Source: Bacteroidota bacterium
GTDB taxonomy: Bacteria > Bacteroidota > Bacteroidia > Bacteroidales > Lentimicrobiaceae
DNA: 64,000 nucleotides
Assembly (NCBI GenBank): GCA_023417935.1
Contig: JAEZDY010000023.1
Span: 186,001 to 250,000 of the forward strand
Reading direction: 5' to 3'
The notes below the pieces were generated by a model. That model ran no database searches. It was given only the letters and a program-made list of their open reading frames with translations, and was not told the DNA's origin. Position 1 is the first letter of the stretch; each line of letters opens with the position of its first letter. The position numbers and the translations under genes were made by a program. Positions 53,113-61,895 of this stretch are shown here, one piece after another.

Positions 53113-53132
53113 CCTTTGCTTCTTGTGATTTT

Positions 53133-53164
53133 CCCCCGTCAAAATAATCTGACGGGGGTTTTTT
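53133..53164 (+). terminator. Rho-independent terminator after the coiled-coil lipoprotein
   Basis: Perfect 9-bp stem CCCCCGTCA / TGACGGGGG with an 8-base loop and a run of six T. Confidence 0.92.
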
Positions 53165-53205
53165 ACGTTTATTGGTTAACTTTACTCTCTATTAGATAAA
53201 CTACC

Positions 53206-55785
53206 GTGGGTATAAAAAGAAAGATTATAGCAGGTTTTCTGTTGTTACTGGCGCTCATCTTTGTAGCAGTATTTGCAGTGTTCAAATTAGCAACACAGCT
53301 TTCCCCGCCCGATGAGGGCATTTCATCCTCGGTAAAAAAACTTACGCTAACCAGTAATCTGCTTTCAAGCCTTATTGAGACTGACGGCATGGCAAGAGCC
53401 TTTATCAGTACAAATGATTCAAATTATCTTATACAGTATCAGCATCAACAACAAGTTACCCAGCATTTAATTGACTCACTAACCTTAAGCAGTATTTCAA
53501 ATACCAACCAGTTCCTGCGAATGCTGGTTGTTGATAGTCTTATGGAGATGAAGCGGGTAACTTACAATAACTTCTTCACCTTGCGTAAAAGCAATACTAA
53601 TCCCTACAAGGCAGTCGACCTGTCGAAGATCGGTAAAAGGTATGATACTATAAAAGTCACCACTAAAACTGTCACAAATGTTCCTGAAGAAAAGATTGCT
53701 GAAACACCGGATGAACCAAAAAAGAAGGGCATCTTTTCCCGCATCTGGGATAATTTGACAAGCAAAAATGAACCTGATACTGTTTCGCTTGCCGTTCCTA
53801 CGGGCGAAGTGACCTATGATTCGGTAATATCATACAAGGCAGTGCGCGATACAACGTTGAGCCAGGTGAAATCGCAGTTACGCAGGATAGCGGCTGCTGA
53901 GAGTCACGAACGGCGATTGCTTGCTGAGCGGGAAATGATGCTGGTACAAGCTGACCAGGATATTATGAATGAGATCAGGGCAGTGCTTCTACTGTTTGAA
54001 AAAGAGGAGATTGCCAAAGCTATCAGCGGAACCGAAAAGAGTAGCAAGATCCTGAATTATCTTTGGACAGTTGCCCTCATATTGGCTGCATCAGGACTAC
54101 TCACCACTATTGCCTTCATTGTCATGATTTGGAAGGATTTGGCAAGAAGTGCTTTCTACAGGAAACAATCAGAGCAGGCAAGGGCATTGGCCGAAAGCCT
54201 ACTCAAGGTTAAAGAGCAGTTTCTGGCAAACATGAGCCACGAGATCCGCACACCACTGACTTCAATTATCGGCTTTACTGAGCGTTTGTCAGAAACCCGC
54301 ATCAGCAACGAACAATCAAAATATATCAGGTACATAAATTCATCTTCAGAGCATTTACTGGAACTCATAAATGATCTGCTTGATTTCTCAAGGATTGGCA
54401 GCGGTAAACTAACCCTTGAATCTAAGACTTTTAATCCAACAGTACTTTTTGAAGAGGCGTATGAATCCCTTTCATCAAAGGCCAGGGATAAGGGCCTGGA
54501 AATAATCCTTAAACAAAACATACCGCCTTTGCTGCTTAAAGGTGACCCTTTGCGGATACGCCAGATTGTAATTAATTTACTCAGCAACAGCGTTAAATTC
54601 ACTGAAAAGGGAAAGGTAATGCTGCAAACCAGGGGCACACTCAGTGCAAATGGTGAAATGATGAACATTATCATCAGGATTGCCGATACAGGCATTGGCA
54701 TACCGAATGATAAACTTAAAGCAATATTTGAAGAGTTCTCACAGGTTGATCATAGCATCACGCGTAAATATGGCGGATCAGGTCTTGGCTTAGCAATAAG
54801 CCGGAAGCTGACAGAGATGATGGACGGGACAATAAGTGTGTTGAGTCGCGAAGAACAAGGCACAATATTTACAATCAAACTATTACTGCCAGTTAGCACA
54901 GAAACAATCATCGAGAACCGGGAAGTGGAAAATATAATGCATCCCGACCTTCAAAATTCAATGATTTTGCTTGCAGAAGATGATGTGACCACCAATGCCC
55001 TGATAACTGAATTCCTTCAAAGCTGTCATGCACAAGTATATTCTGCCACCGATGGTATTGAAGCACTTAAGATCTTTAAAGCTAACCCCGGAGGTTTTGA
55101 AATAGTTATTACCGATGTACAGATGCCGGGTAAAAGTGGCCCTCAACTGGTGCAGGACATCAAAGAAGTTTGCTCATCCACCAATAAGAAATTGCCCATC
55201 ATAATAGGACTAACAGCACATGCCGACACTTCTGAAACAACAGCTTTTTTTAAAGGTGGTATGGATTACTTCATCCTTAAACCATTCAAAAACCAGGATA
55301 TAAAGAGCGTATTAAATACCATTTCATCCAGATTAGGAAAGGGTACCTCTGTTCCTGAGGCATCTGATAATAAGAGGTCAAATCACGCGAACAGTGAGTC
55401 TCCAATTATTAATCCTGATTTGAATAATGTTGAACCTGAGGCAATAGACCTGTCGAGCTTCAAAGAATTTACCGGTGATGATGAGGATTCACTGAATACC
55501 ATAGTTATATCGTTGCACGAAAACATCAGGCGAACAGCAGCTGAAATGCAGGCCGCATTTGACAGAAAGAACTTTGTTGATCTTTCCTTACTGGCTCACA
55601 GGATATTACCAAATATCCGCCTGTTGGGAGCCAGGAATACAGCTGCGCTGGTAAGGGAGCTCGAAATAAAATCAAAAGAAGAAACTGCTGACGAGTCTGC
55701 TATAAAAACTAACCTGAAAGCGGCAATCAGGGATATGAATAAACTTAGCGAACAACTACGGGCTATGGCTACATCAAAGCCTTAA
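53206..55785 (+). CDS. Hybrid sensor histidine kinase with receiver and HPt-like domain
   Basis: Membrane sensor. The start is GTG at 53206; the first in-frame ATG would lose the first helix. Domains of the 859-residue product: transmembrane helix 6-28; periplasmic sensor of about 255 residues with an insert rich in K, P, D and T; transmembrane helix 287-309; HisKA with His345 (MSHEIRTP); ATPase domain with N, G1 and G2 boxes (VINLLSNSVKFT, DTGIGIP, GGSGLGLAISRKL); receiver with Asp637 (VITDVQMPG); C-terminal HPt-like domain with His798 (AHRILPNIRLLGA). The HPt motif lacks the usual Lys-Gly after the His. The signal is unknown; an NtrC-type regulator gene converges on it, a likely partner. 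Confidence 0.93.
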   Translation: MGIKRKIIAGFLLLLALIFVAVFAVFKLATQLSPPDEGISSSVKKLTLTSNLLSSLIETDGMARAFISTNDSNYLIQYQHQQQVTQHLIDSLTLSSISNTNQFLRMLVVDSLMEMKRVTYNNFFTLRKSNTNPYKAVDLSKIGKRYDTIKVTTKTVTNVPEEKIAETPDEPKKKGIFSRIWDNLTSKNEPDTVSLAVPTGEVTYDSVISYKAVRDTTLSQVKSQLRRIAAAESHERRLLAEREMMLVQADQDIMNEIRAVLLLFEKEEIAKAISGTEKSSKILNYLWTVALILAASGLLTTIAFIVMIWKDLARSAFYRKQSEQARALAESLLKVKEQFLANMSHEIRTPLTSIIGFTERLSETRISNEQSKYIRYINSSSEHLLELINDLLDFSRIGSGKLTLESKTFNPTVLFEEAYESLSSKARDKGLEIILKQNIPPLLLKGDPLRIRQIVINLLSNSVKFTEKGKVMLQTRGTLSANGEMMNIIIRIADTGIGIPNDKLKAIFEEFSQVDHSITRKYGGSGLGLAISRKLTEMMDGTISVLSREEQGTIFTIKLLLPVSTETIIENREVENIMHPDLQNSMILLAEDDVTTNALITEFLQSCHAQVYSATDGIEALKIFKANPGGFEIVITDVQMPGKSGPQLVQDIKEVCSSTNKKLPIIIGLTAHADTSETTAFFKGGMDYFILKPFKNQDIKSVLNTISSRLGKGTSVPEASDNKRSNHANSESPIINPDLNNVEPEAIDLSSFKEFTGDDEDSLNTIVISLHENIRRTAAEMQAAFDRKNFVDLSLLAHRILPNIRLLGARNTAALVRELEIKSKEETADESAIKTNLKAAIRDMNKLSEQLRAMATSKP

Positions 55786-55813
55786 GGTTTAATTCAAAAT
55801 ACCTTGACACCTC

Positions 55814-57250
55814 CTATTGTAGTGGGATGTTATACTGCCGCATCTTATTATACAACGTTTTCCTGTCGACATTCAGGATTTTGGCGGCTTTTGATTTATT
55901 GAACCTTACTTTTTCAAGGGTGCTTATAATCAAATCACGTTCACTTCTGTGTGCCGCATCCTTAAGTTCAACCGGTTCATACGGTATGTTTGGCGAAAAA
56001 CTTTGTAATGATCCTGGCATACCTGGTGAAGAAGGTGTTGATAATAAAGATGATGAAGTGGTATTCAGGGGAGGCTGTGTAGCATGCTGCAGCGCTTCAA
56101 TGATCATTTCTTCAGGCAGGGTATGCTTGAATATAGTATCGCCTTTGGTAAGAAGCACCGCTCTCTTTATTATGTTCCTGAATTCCCTGAAGTTACCGGG
56201 CCACGAATATCTGGTAAAAATTTCAACTACTTCATCTTCAAAAAACTCTACATTCTTATTAAGCTCAATATTGGCATGTTTCAAAAAATGGTTGGCAAAT
56301 AGCATAAGGTCTTCCTGCCGCTGCCTTAACGGTGAAACGTTAATGGCAAATTCATTGATGCGGTGAAAAAGATCTTCCCTGAAATCACCTTTTGCAACAG
56401 CCTGCTTCAGGTCCTCATTGGTTGCTGTGATTATCCTTACGTCTATGCTGATCTCAGATGTAGAGCCAATTCTCCTGATCTTTCTTTCCTGTATGGCGCG
56501 CAATAATTGCACCTGAATATCATAACTCAGGTTACCAATCTCATCGAGGAAGATAGTTCCGCCATTGGCTGCTTCAAACTGCCCTTGTTTATCGCTGTAT
56601 GCACCGGTAAATGAACCCTTAAGATGCCCGAAAAACTCACTGCCGGCCAAATCCCTTGGTAAAGCACCACAATCAATGGCAACAAAAGGCTTGTCACTTC
56701 GCACACTCTCAACATGTATTTTCCTTGCTACAAATTCTTTACCTGTCCCACTTTCGCCGGTAAGTAACACTGACATGTTAGTAGGCGCAACTAAACTCAC
56801 ATATTCACTTATTTTGCGTGCCGCCGGACTATGACCTTCGAGAAAGAAACTTGCTTTGTCGCTCGATTGAGTATTCTCAATTTTTGATTTTACAGGATTT
56901 AAGGCTCTTTTTAAAGTAAGCAGTATCTCATCAGGATTGACAGGCTTGGCAACATAATCAAAGGCGCCAAGTTTCATTGCCTGAACTGCTGTTCTGATAT
57001 CGGCATAACCGGTCATAAGAATAACAGGCACCTGCGGACTCTCCCTCATAACGGTTTTCAGCACTTCCAATCCGTCATTATCAGGAAGCCTTAAGTCGGT
57101 CAACACAATATCAGGCTTGAAAGTACCAAGCTTCTTTACTGCATCCCCAAATGAAAATGATTGTTGAACTTTATAGCTATGCTTGTTAAGAAACGTTTCA
57201 AGCATCAGGCAAAAGGTAACATCATCATCAATAACAAGGACTTTACTCAT
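55814..57250 (-). CDS. Sigma-54-dependent response regulator, NtrC type
   Basis: Activator of RpoN-dependent promoters. The 478-residue product has a receiver domain with Asp52 (IVLTDLRLPD), an AAA+ domain with Walker A GESGTGKE at 165-172, the sigma-54-contact loop GSFTGA at 212-217 (Ala to Ser relative to GAFTGA) and a C-terminal Fis-type helix-turn-helix (KSKAAKILNVDRKTLYNKM). A Ser/Pro-rich linker of about 35 residues precedes the DNA-binding domain. It converges on the hybrid kinase with 28 bases between stops, which suggests they form one phosphorelay although they are transcribed separately. Confidence 0.94.
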   Translation of the reverse strand: MSKVLVIDDDVTFCLMLETFLNKHSYKVQQSFSFGDAVKKLGTFKPDIVLTDLRLPDNDGLEVLKTVMRESPQVPVILMTGYADIRTAVQAMKLGAFDYVAKPVNPDEILLTLKRALNPVKSKIENTQSSDKASFFLEGHSPAARKISEYVSLVAPTNMSVLLTGESGTGKEFVARKIHVESVRSDKPFVAIDCGALPRDLAGSEFFGHLKGSFTGAYSDKQGQFEAANGGTIFLDEIGNLSYDIQVQLLRAIQERKIRRIGSTSEISIDVRIITATNEDLKQAVAKGDFREDLFHRINEFAINVSPLRQRQEDLMLFANHFLKHANIELNKNVEFFEDEVVEIFTRYSWPGNFREFRNIIKRAVLLTKGDTIFKHTLPEEMIIEALQHATQPPLNTTSSSLLSTPSSPGMPGSLQSFSPNIPYEPVELKDAAHRSERDLIISTLEKVRFNKSKAAKILNVDRKTLYNKMRQYNIPLQ

Positions 57251-57308
57251 AAGGCTTCATTTTAGATATTTGGTCAATTAACACGTACGCACTGGTTTTG
57301 TTGGTACA

Positions 57309-58295
57309 CTATTCTATTCCCGAAAAATATTTCATAAACTGAACACGCTCCAGGGCAGCAGGGTTGTCATCTTTGCCAATGCTTAGCTTACCAATGAAAT
57401 CGCCGGTAGTTTTAAAGTCCTTGGAAATCATCCAGTTTTTCAACTCATAATTCATGCTTGATATTCTCTCGAAACTGTTCTTATATAAGCTTGAAACCAC
57501 CTGAACAGCCTTAGCTCCTGCCAGCATCAGTTTTATTACTCCTGAGCCGTCATGTGCTCCCGTTGAGGCACAAGCATCACATTGCATTCTGCTTGAAAGC
57601 ATGGCAATCCAGCGTAAAGGGGTGGTGATTTCGTTGTACGAACTGAATACATTGGATGAAATGATCTCCATCTTATCTATATCAATATCGGGCGAGTAGA
57701 AACGATTAAACATCACTATGCCTTTGACCCCTGTCCAGGATAACTCAATAACTGTTTTTGCAAGTGACGAGAAGTAATAGCTGATCTTGATCGATACAGG
57801 AATGCTTATACTTTTTGTTACTTGCTCAATGATTTTGAAATATTGCTTCTCATTCTTTTCACTGTCCATTGCCGGATCACTGGGCAAAACAAATATATTA
57901 AGTTCAATGGCATGTGCACCGGCTTCTTCAATCTGACGGGCATAAGTGATCCATTCATCAGAAGAAATACAGTTTACACTGGCAATAATTGGAATTGTTG
58001 TTTGTTGGGTGCAAGTCTTTATCAATTCAAGGTACCGGCCAACCTGCTGTTCGCGACTGTAGTTCTTAATGTAATCGTATGCTTCAGGGTATTGAAGGTC
58101 AATTTGCTCACTATTTATATGGTGTGCAATTTCCTGCCTGATTTGTTCTTCAAACAATGATTTCAACACAACAGCCCCTGCTCCGAGCTGCTCGAATATC
58201 TTTATATTTTCTATTTTATTTGTCAGTCCTGAACTGCCTATAATAACAGGGCTCTTTAAATGCATGCCCATGTAGGTAGTTGATATGTCGGCCAT
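57309..58295 (-). CDS. Dihydroorotate dehydrogenase-like flavoprotein
   Basis: TIM-barrel protein of the class 1 dihydroorotate dehydrogenase superfamily (328 residues). It starts MADISTTYMGMHLKSPVIIGSSGLT, the typical beginning. The active-site loop reads ELNIFVLPSDP where class 1A enzymes have the base Cys in a LNLSCPN-like context, so it probably does not perform the pyrimidine step. FMN-phosphate binding near the C-terminus is plausible (LMLAGAKAVQVVSSLY). An upstream ATG at 58325 lies next to the promoter and is less likely. The substrate is unknown. Confidence 0.85.
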   Translation of the reverse strand: MADISTTYMGMHLKSPVIIGSSGLTNKIENIKIFEQLGAGAVVLKSLFEEQIRQEIAHHINSEQIDLQYPEAYDYIKNYSREQQVGRYLELIKTCTQQTTIPIIASVNCISSDEWITYARQIEEAGAHAIELNIFVLPSDPAMDSEKNEKQYFKIIEQVTKSISIPVSIKISYYFSSLAKTVIELSWTGVKGIVMFNRFYSPDIDIDKMEIISSNVFSSYNEITTPLRWIAMLSSRMQCDACASTGAHDGSGVIKLMLAGAKAVQVVSSLYKNSFERISSMNYELKNWMISKDFKTTGDFIGKLSIGKDDNPAALERVQFMKYFSGIE

Positions 58296-58326
58296 AATTG
58301 AGAAATTTATAGTGGGATTAGGCAAA

Positions 58327-58356
58327 CAAATATAGAAAAAAATTAACTTGGTTCAA
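58327..58356 (-). promoter_or_regulatory. Putative promoter whose -33 element is the first repeat unit
   Basis: The minus strand reads TTG (58354-58356), a 19-base spacer and TATATTTG (58327-58334), a good match to the Bacteroidota promoter. The TTG is part of the first unit of the adjacent 10-bp repeat array. Drives the dihydroorotate dehydrogenase-like gene. Confidence 0.6.
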
Positions 58357-58449
58357 GATTGTTCAAGGTTGTTCAATGTTGTTCAGGATTGTTCAAGATT
58401 GTTCAAGGTTGTTCAAGGTGTTCAAGATTGTTCAAGGTTGTTCAAGAGA
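58351..58449. repeat. Ten-copy 10-bp tandem repeat
   Basis: Ten units of consensus GTTCAAG(A/G)TT run from 58351 to 58449. The seventh unit has 9 bases and the tenth is imperfect at its end. It lies directly upstream of the dihydroorotate dehydrogenase-like promoter. The array ends where the dispersed 22-bp element begins. Confidence 0.92.
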
Positions 58450-58471
58450 CGGTCCCCCAGTTTTAATCGAG
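58450..58471 (-). repeat. Dispersed 22-bp element, copy 1
   Basis: The reverse complement of this stretch matches 62659-62680 at 20 of 22 bases (shared core CTCGAT, AAAACT, GGGGACCG). The two copies are in opposite orientation and both sit within tandem repeat clusters. Confidence 0.75.
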
Positions 58472-58510
58472 AGGCCGAGTTTTTTTTCGAGAGGCCGAGT
58501 TTTTTTTCGA
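58467..58510. repeat. 20-bp tandem repeat, two copies and a partial third
   Basis: Unit TCGAGAGGCCGAGTTTTTTT occurs at 58467-58486 and 58487-58506; a third begins TCGAGG. Read on the minus strand the units resemble the dispersed element (CTCGA, A-run, ACTCGG). Confidence 0.85.
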
Positions 58511-58567
58511 GGGGGCAAGGGGTTCGTTTCAAAACGTATAGGCAGAGCAAGCCCTCTCACTTCCGTG

Positions 58568-58643
58568 GAATGGTTTCTTCCGGGGTATGATTTCTCACAT
58601 TGAATGGTCTCTTATGTGGTATGACCTCAATGGTTTCTTACAC
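58568..58643. repeat. Diverged direct repeats at the end of the S41 protease gene
   Basis: Copies of AATGGT(T/C)TCTT followed by a G-rich stretch and GGTATGA start at 58568 and 58602; a third, shorter copy starts near 58628. The region lies just past the stop of the S41 protease gene. Confidence 0.65.
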
Positions 58644-58647
58644 GAAA

Positions 58648-60261
58648 CTATGGTGCAATACTTAATTTGGTGAACAAGGTTTCCTGTTGCATGATTTCGA
58701 GGGCTTGCATCAGTTCGTTATCTATTGGGCTGATAATTTCGAAGTAGCTGTTGGCATCGTAGAGGTTTCGTGCAATGATACCTTTAAGGATGTAGCGTAT
58801 TTCTTCGCCTGATTTTTCCATTGAATCATCTTCAGGTTCTACCCCTTTGGCGGCTGCGAAAGCCAGGAACTGTGACATAATAGCTTCATCGATACCAAAG
58901 TTGGCTTTATAGGCAGCAAAACTCTTGTATTCTTTGGTGATCCGGCTTCTGTTGTTTTCAAGATAGGTAAGTACAAAATCATTGAATACTCCCTTGCGCC
59001 ATAGATCAACATAGAACTTTGAACTGGCTGTTGTATCGAGGGGAATGAACACATCGGGCATGATACCACCACCTCCATAAACTATCCTCTTTGATGGGGT
59101 GTAATATTTGAGTGAATCAGGGAACTTAATGCTGTCGGCTGTAAGGAATTCGCCATGCTTAAATCTGTTGCTCAAATCGGCATAGTAATCTTCAGTACCA
59201 CCTTCATACGACTTTTGAATGCTCCTGCCCGAAGGTGTGTAGTACCTGGCAGTAGTTAGTCTTATCACAGAGCTATCGGGCAGGTTAAAAGGCCTTTGCA
59301 CCAGTCCTTTACCGAACGATCTTCTTCCAATAACAAGACCACGGTCCCAGTCCTGCACTGCACCGGCAACAATTTCACTTGCTGAGGCACTTCCTTCGTT
59401 AACCATCACAATCAAATTACCTTCTTCAAAGTTGCCTTTATTAGTGGCCTTAAACTCTATACGCGGGCTTCGTAAACCTTCGGTGTAAACAATAAGTCTT
59501 TGCGCTGAAAGGAATTCATCCGAAAGGTCAACAGCAATATCGAGGAAACCGCCTGAATTGTTACGCAGATCAAGTACCAGGTCCTTCATTCCCTGATCCT
59601 TAAGTTTGGCAATCGCCTCTTTCATTTCAATCATTGAGGTGCGGGCAAATCGCGTAAGCTTCACATAACCAACTTCATCAGAAAGCATAAAGGAGGCATC
59701 AATACTGTGTAATGGAATCTTATCACGTTTTATTTTGTAATCAATCAATGGCAATTGATTGTTACGCAGAATGCCAACTGTAACTTCCGTTCCTTTTGGG
59801 CCTCTAAGGCGCTCCATCACGTAGTTATTTGTTATCTTATCACCCACAGATTCAACACCATTAATGGTAATGATCTTGTCGCCGGCCATTACGCCAAGTT
59901 TATCTGACGGACCACCCGGAACCGCTGCTATTACTAAAATAGTATCATGATATATCTGAAATTGGATTCCTACTCCATCAAAGTTGCCAACCAATGGCTC
60001 ATTGGCCTTCTGAACTTCTTTTTTCGATAAATATACCGAGTGGGGATCAAGTTCCTTTAACATTGCTACTACCGCAGTCTCGGTAAGCTCGCTCTGACTG
60101 GTTGAATCAACATAGTAGTAATTGATGATTTGCAACAATGATGAGAACTTCTCTACGTTTTCACGTGTTTCATTGCGCTGTGCAATAGCACTGTTTCCAA
60201 TGATAAAACTGATTAATAAAATACTTATTGTGATCGTGTTTTTTAGCATCCTTCCAGTCAT
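58648..60261 (-). CDS. C-terminal processing protease, S41 family
   Basis: Periplasmic serine protease of the Ctp/Tsp type. The 537-residue product has a signal peptide (cleavage near AIAQ, residue 28), a PDZ domain (about 95-170; VGIQFQIYHDTILVIAAVPGGPSDKLGVMAGDKI by position) and the S41 catalytic domain with VMVNEGSASASEIVAGA (catalytic Ser near 317) and FGKGLVQ (Lys near 345). A C-terminal helical region of about 130 residues follows. An ATG four codons in (60249) is an alternative start. A TATTTTTG promoter element lies at 60293-60300. Confidence 0.93.
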   Translation of the reverse strand: MTGRMLKNTITISILLISFIIGNSAIAQRNETRENVEKFSSLLQIINYYYVDSTSQSELTETAVVAMLKELDPHSVYLSKKEVQKANEPLVGNFDGVGIQFQIYHDTILVIAAVPGGPSDKLGVMAGDKIITINGVESVGDKITNNYVMERLRGPKGTEVTVGILRNNQLPLIDYKIKRDKIPLHSIDASFMLSDEVGYVKLTRFARTSMIEMKEAIAKLKDQGMKDLVLDLRNNSGGFLDIAVDLSDEFLSAQRLIVYTEGLRSPRIEFKATNKGNFEEGNLIVMVNEGSASASEIVAGAVQDWDRGLVIGRRSFGKGLVQRPFNLPDSSVIRLTTARYYTPSGRSIQKSYEGGTEDYYADLSNRFKHGEFLTADSIKFPDSLKYYTPSKRIVYGGGGIMPDVFIPLDTTASSKFYVDLWRKGVFNDFVLTYLENNRSRITKEYKSFAAYKANFGIDEAIMSQFLAFAAAKGVEPEDDSMEKSGEEIRYILKGIIARNLYDANSYFEIISPIDNELMQALEIMQQETLFTKLSIAP

Positions 60262-60583
60262 GATAGCGTTCGGTTTATCTTGTAAAGCAAAACAAAAATA
60301 AGCTTTATTAAATTATCTAAGTGATTATTAGGCAACAATATGCTCAAATTAACATTTTTTAGCAGCAAAGCACAGTATAGTTTTTTACTATATTTACAAA
60401 CCAAAACTATAATATATGCATAAAGTCCTTGCTTGTATATTGCCCTTATTTAAAGGACGTTACGAACCAACAACGGAACAAAATGCTATGTTATTGTTTA
60501 ATTGCTCCACAAATATTGACATCAACCTCATCATTCAGCGCTGTTAGTAAGGAAGTGAAAGTTAAACCCAAAAATCGTTAACA
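60262..60583. other. Divergent region between the S41 protease and the cytochrome-like lipoprotein
   Basis: 322 AT-rich bases. It holds the S41 promoter element (60293-60300, minus). I see no clear TAnnTTTG element facing the plus-strand operon and no RNA gene. A 43-codon open frame at 60416-60547 is not supported by any other feature. Confidence 0.5.
60293..60300 (-). promoter_or_regulatory. Putative S41 protease promoter, -7 element
   Basis: The minus strand reads TATTTTTG, an exact TAnnTTTG match, 32 bases before the first ATG. Confidence 0.45.
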
Positions 60584-60949
60584 ATGAAGCCCATACAAAC
60601 TATTTCTCTATTTGCAATAATTATCGCATTAACTTTCTCAGCATGTAAATACGACAGTGAGGAAGAACTTTATACCGTGTGTGATACTACTGCCGTATCA
60701 TTCAGTGCAACCATACAACCAATACTTGCAGCAAACTGCAACTCATGTCATAATGCTACGCTGGCTGAAGCTGGCGTTATAACTGAAAATTATGATGCAT
60801 TGATGATACCGGTAAATGCCGGTGTATTCCACAAAGCAGTAAACCATTTGCCCGGGCCAACGCCAATGCCTTATATGCAACCAAAACTGCCGGAGTGCGA
60901 ACTAAATAAGATTAATGCCTGGATTAATCAGGGTGCACTTAATAATTAA
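60584..60949 (+). CDS. Cytochrome c-like lipoprotein
   Basis: The 121-residue product has a lipoprotein signal ending FSAC (Cys21) and one heme-binding motif CNSCH (52-56) after FSATIQPILAAN. A Met in MPYMQPKLP near residue 103 could be the second heme ligand. It is thus probably an envelope-anchored single-heme electron carrier. It is the first gene of a three-gene unit with a DUF5777 barrel and a rhomboid. Confidence 0.82.
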   Translation: MKPIQTISLFAIIIALTFSACKYDSEEELYTVCDTTAVSFSATIQPILAANCNSCHNATLAEAGVITENYDALMIPVNAGVFHKAVNHLPGPTPMPYMQPKLPECELNKINAWINQGALNN

Positions 60950-60998
60950 GGTACCTGATAGCCCATAATAATTGAAAGAACCTGAAAAAATTGCTCTT

Positions 60999-61895
60999 AT
61001 GAAATATATTTTACGAACCTTTATTATAGTGTTTTCCATTGCTTTCATGGCAAACCCGGCAAATGCGCAGGATGACCCTATGAATATGCTTGGCGATGAA
61101 GAACCTGGCACTGAGTATGTATCTTCAACATTCAAGACTACACGGGTAGTATCAGGCCACTCTATTGAAAATCCGGCAAACGGCGTACTGCTATTCCTTA
61201 TATCACACCATTTCGGGAAAGTAAATTCAGGTGCCTATGATTTCTTTGGTCTCGATCAGGCTACTATACGGCTGGGACTGGAATACGGAATTAACGACTT
61301 TTTAAGCGTAGGTATTGGCCGAAGTACTTACCAGAAGACTTTCGACGGTTTCCTGAAAGCTAAATTGCTTCGCCAGAGTAAAGGAGTACGCAATATGCCG
61401 GTTTCAGTTACCGCCTTCACTGCCATGGACCTGTTTTCTCTTAAATGGCAGGACCCTGAACGTGAAAACATCTTTTCTTCCAGGCTGTCGTATGTCCATC
61501 AACTGATGATTGCCCGTAAGTTTAATGAAAACCTGTCGCTACAGCTTACCCCAACATTCGTGCATAAGAACCTCGTTGAAAACGCCAATGACAATGATAC
61601 TTATGCCATGGGACTTGGTGGTCGATACAAGCTCACTAAGCGAACAAGTCTCAACATGGAATATTTCCATGTGTTGAGTGATAACCTGCCCGAATATTCG
61701 GTTAACCCACTGTCCATTGGCTTTGATATTGAAACCGGCGGACACGTATTCCAGTTGCATTTCACTAACTCGCAGCCAATGTTCGACAGGGCACTAATCA
61801 CTGAAACCCAGGGTAAATGGAAAAACGGTGATATATACTTTGGCTTCAACATAAGCCGCGTGTTCACTATCAAAAAGCCCAAGGGGTTTAAATAA
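60999..61895 (+). CDS. DUF5777 family beta-barrel protein
   Basis: The 298-residue product has a signal peptide (cleavage after NAQ, near residue 24) and alternating beta strands typical of an outer-membrane barrel. Family signatures are ISHHFGKVNSGAYDFFGLD near residue 68 and the C-terminal QLHFTNSQPMFDRALI then FGFNISRVF. Family members sit beside cytochrome-like and YceI-like genes in Bacteroidota. An earlier TTG codon in frame gives no signal peptide at its start, so the ATG is chosen. It shares one base with the rhomboid start. Confidence 0.85.
   Translation: MKYILRTFIIVFSIAFMANPANAQDDPMNMLGDEEPGTEYVSSTFKTTRVVSGHSIENPANGVLLFLISHHFGKVNSGAYDFFGLDQATIRLGLEYGINDFLSVGIGRSTYQKTFDGFLKAKLLRQSKGVRNMPVSVTAFTAMDLFSLKWQDPERENIFSSRLSYVHQLMIARKFNENLSLQLTPTFVHKNLVENANDNDTYAMGLGGRYKLTKRTSLNMEYFHVLSDNLPEYSVNPLSIGFDIETGGHVFQLHFTNSQPMFDRALITETQGKWKNGDIYFGFNISRVFTIKKPKGFK

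Noticed and set aside
58348..58603. Plus-strand open frames over the 10-bp array coding repeated QDCSRLF-like peptides
   Set aside because: The peptide repeat is a by-product of a 30-base multiple of the unit; the array is best explained as non-coding upstream DNA, and a one-base change in unit seven shifts the frame.
60416..60547. 43-codon open frame between the S41 gene and the cytochrome-like gene
   Set aside because: No family match, no promoter at a fitting distance and no ribosome-binding feature. It could be a small protein but the sequence gives no support.
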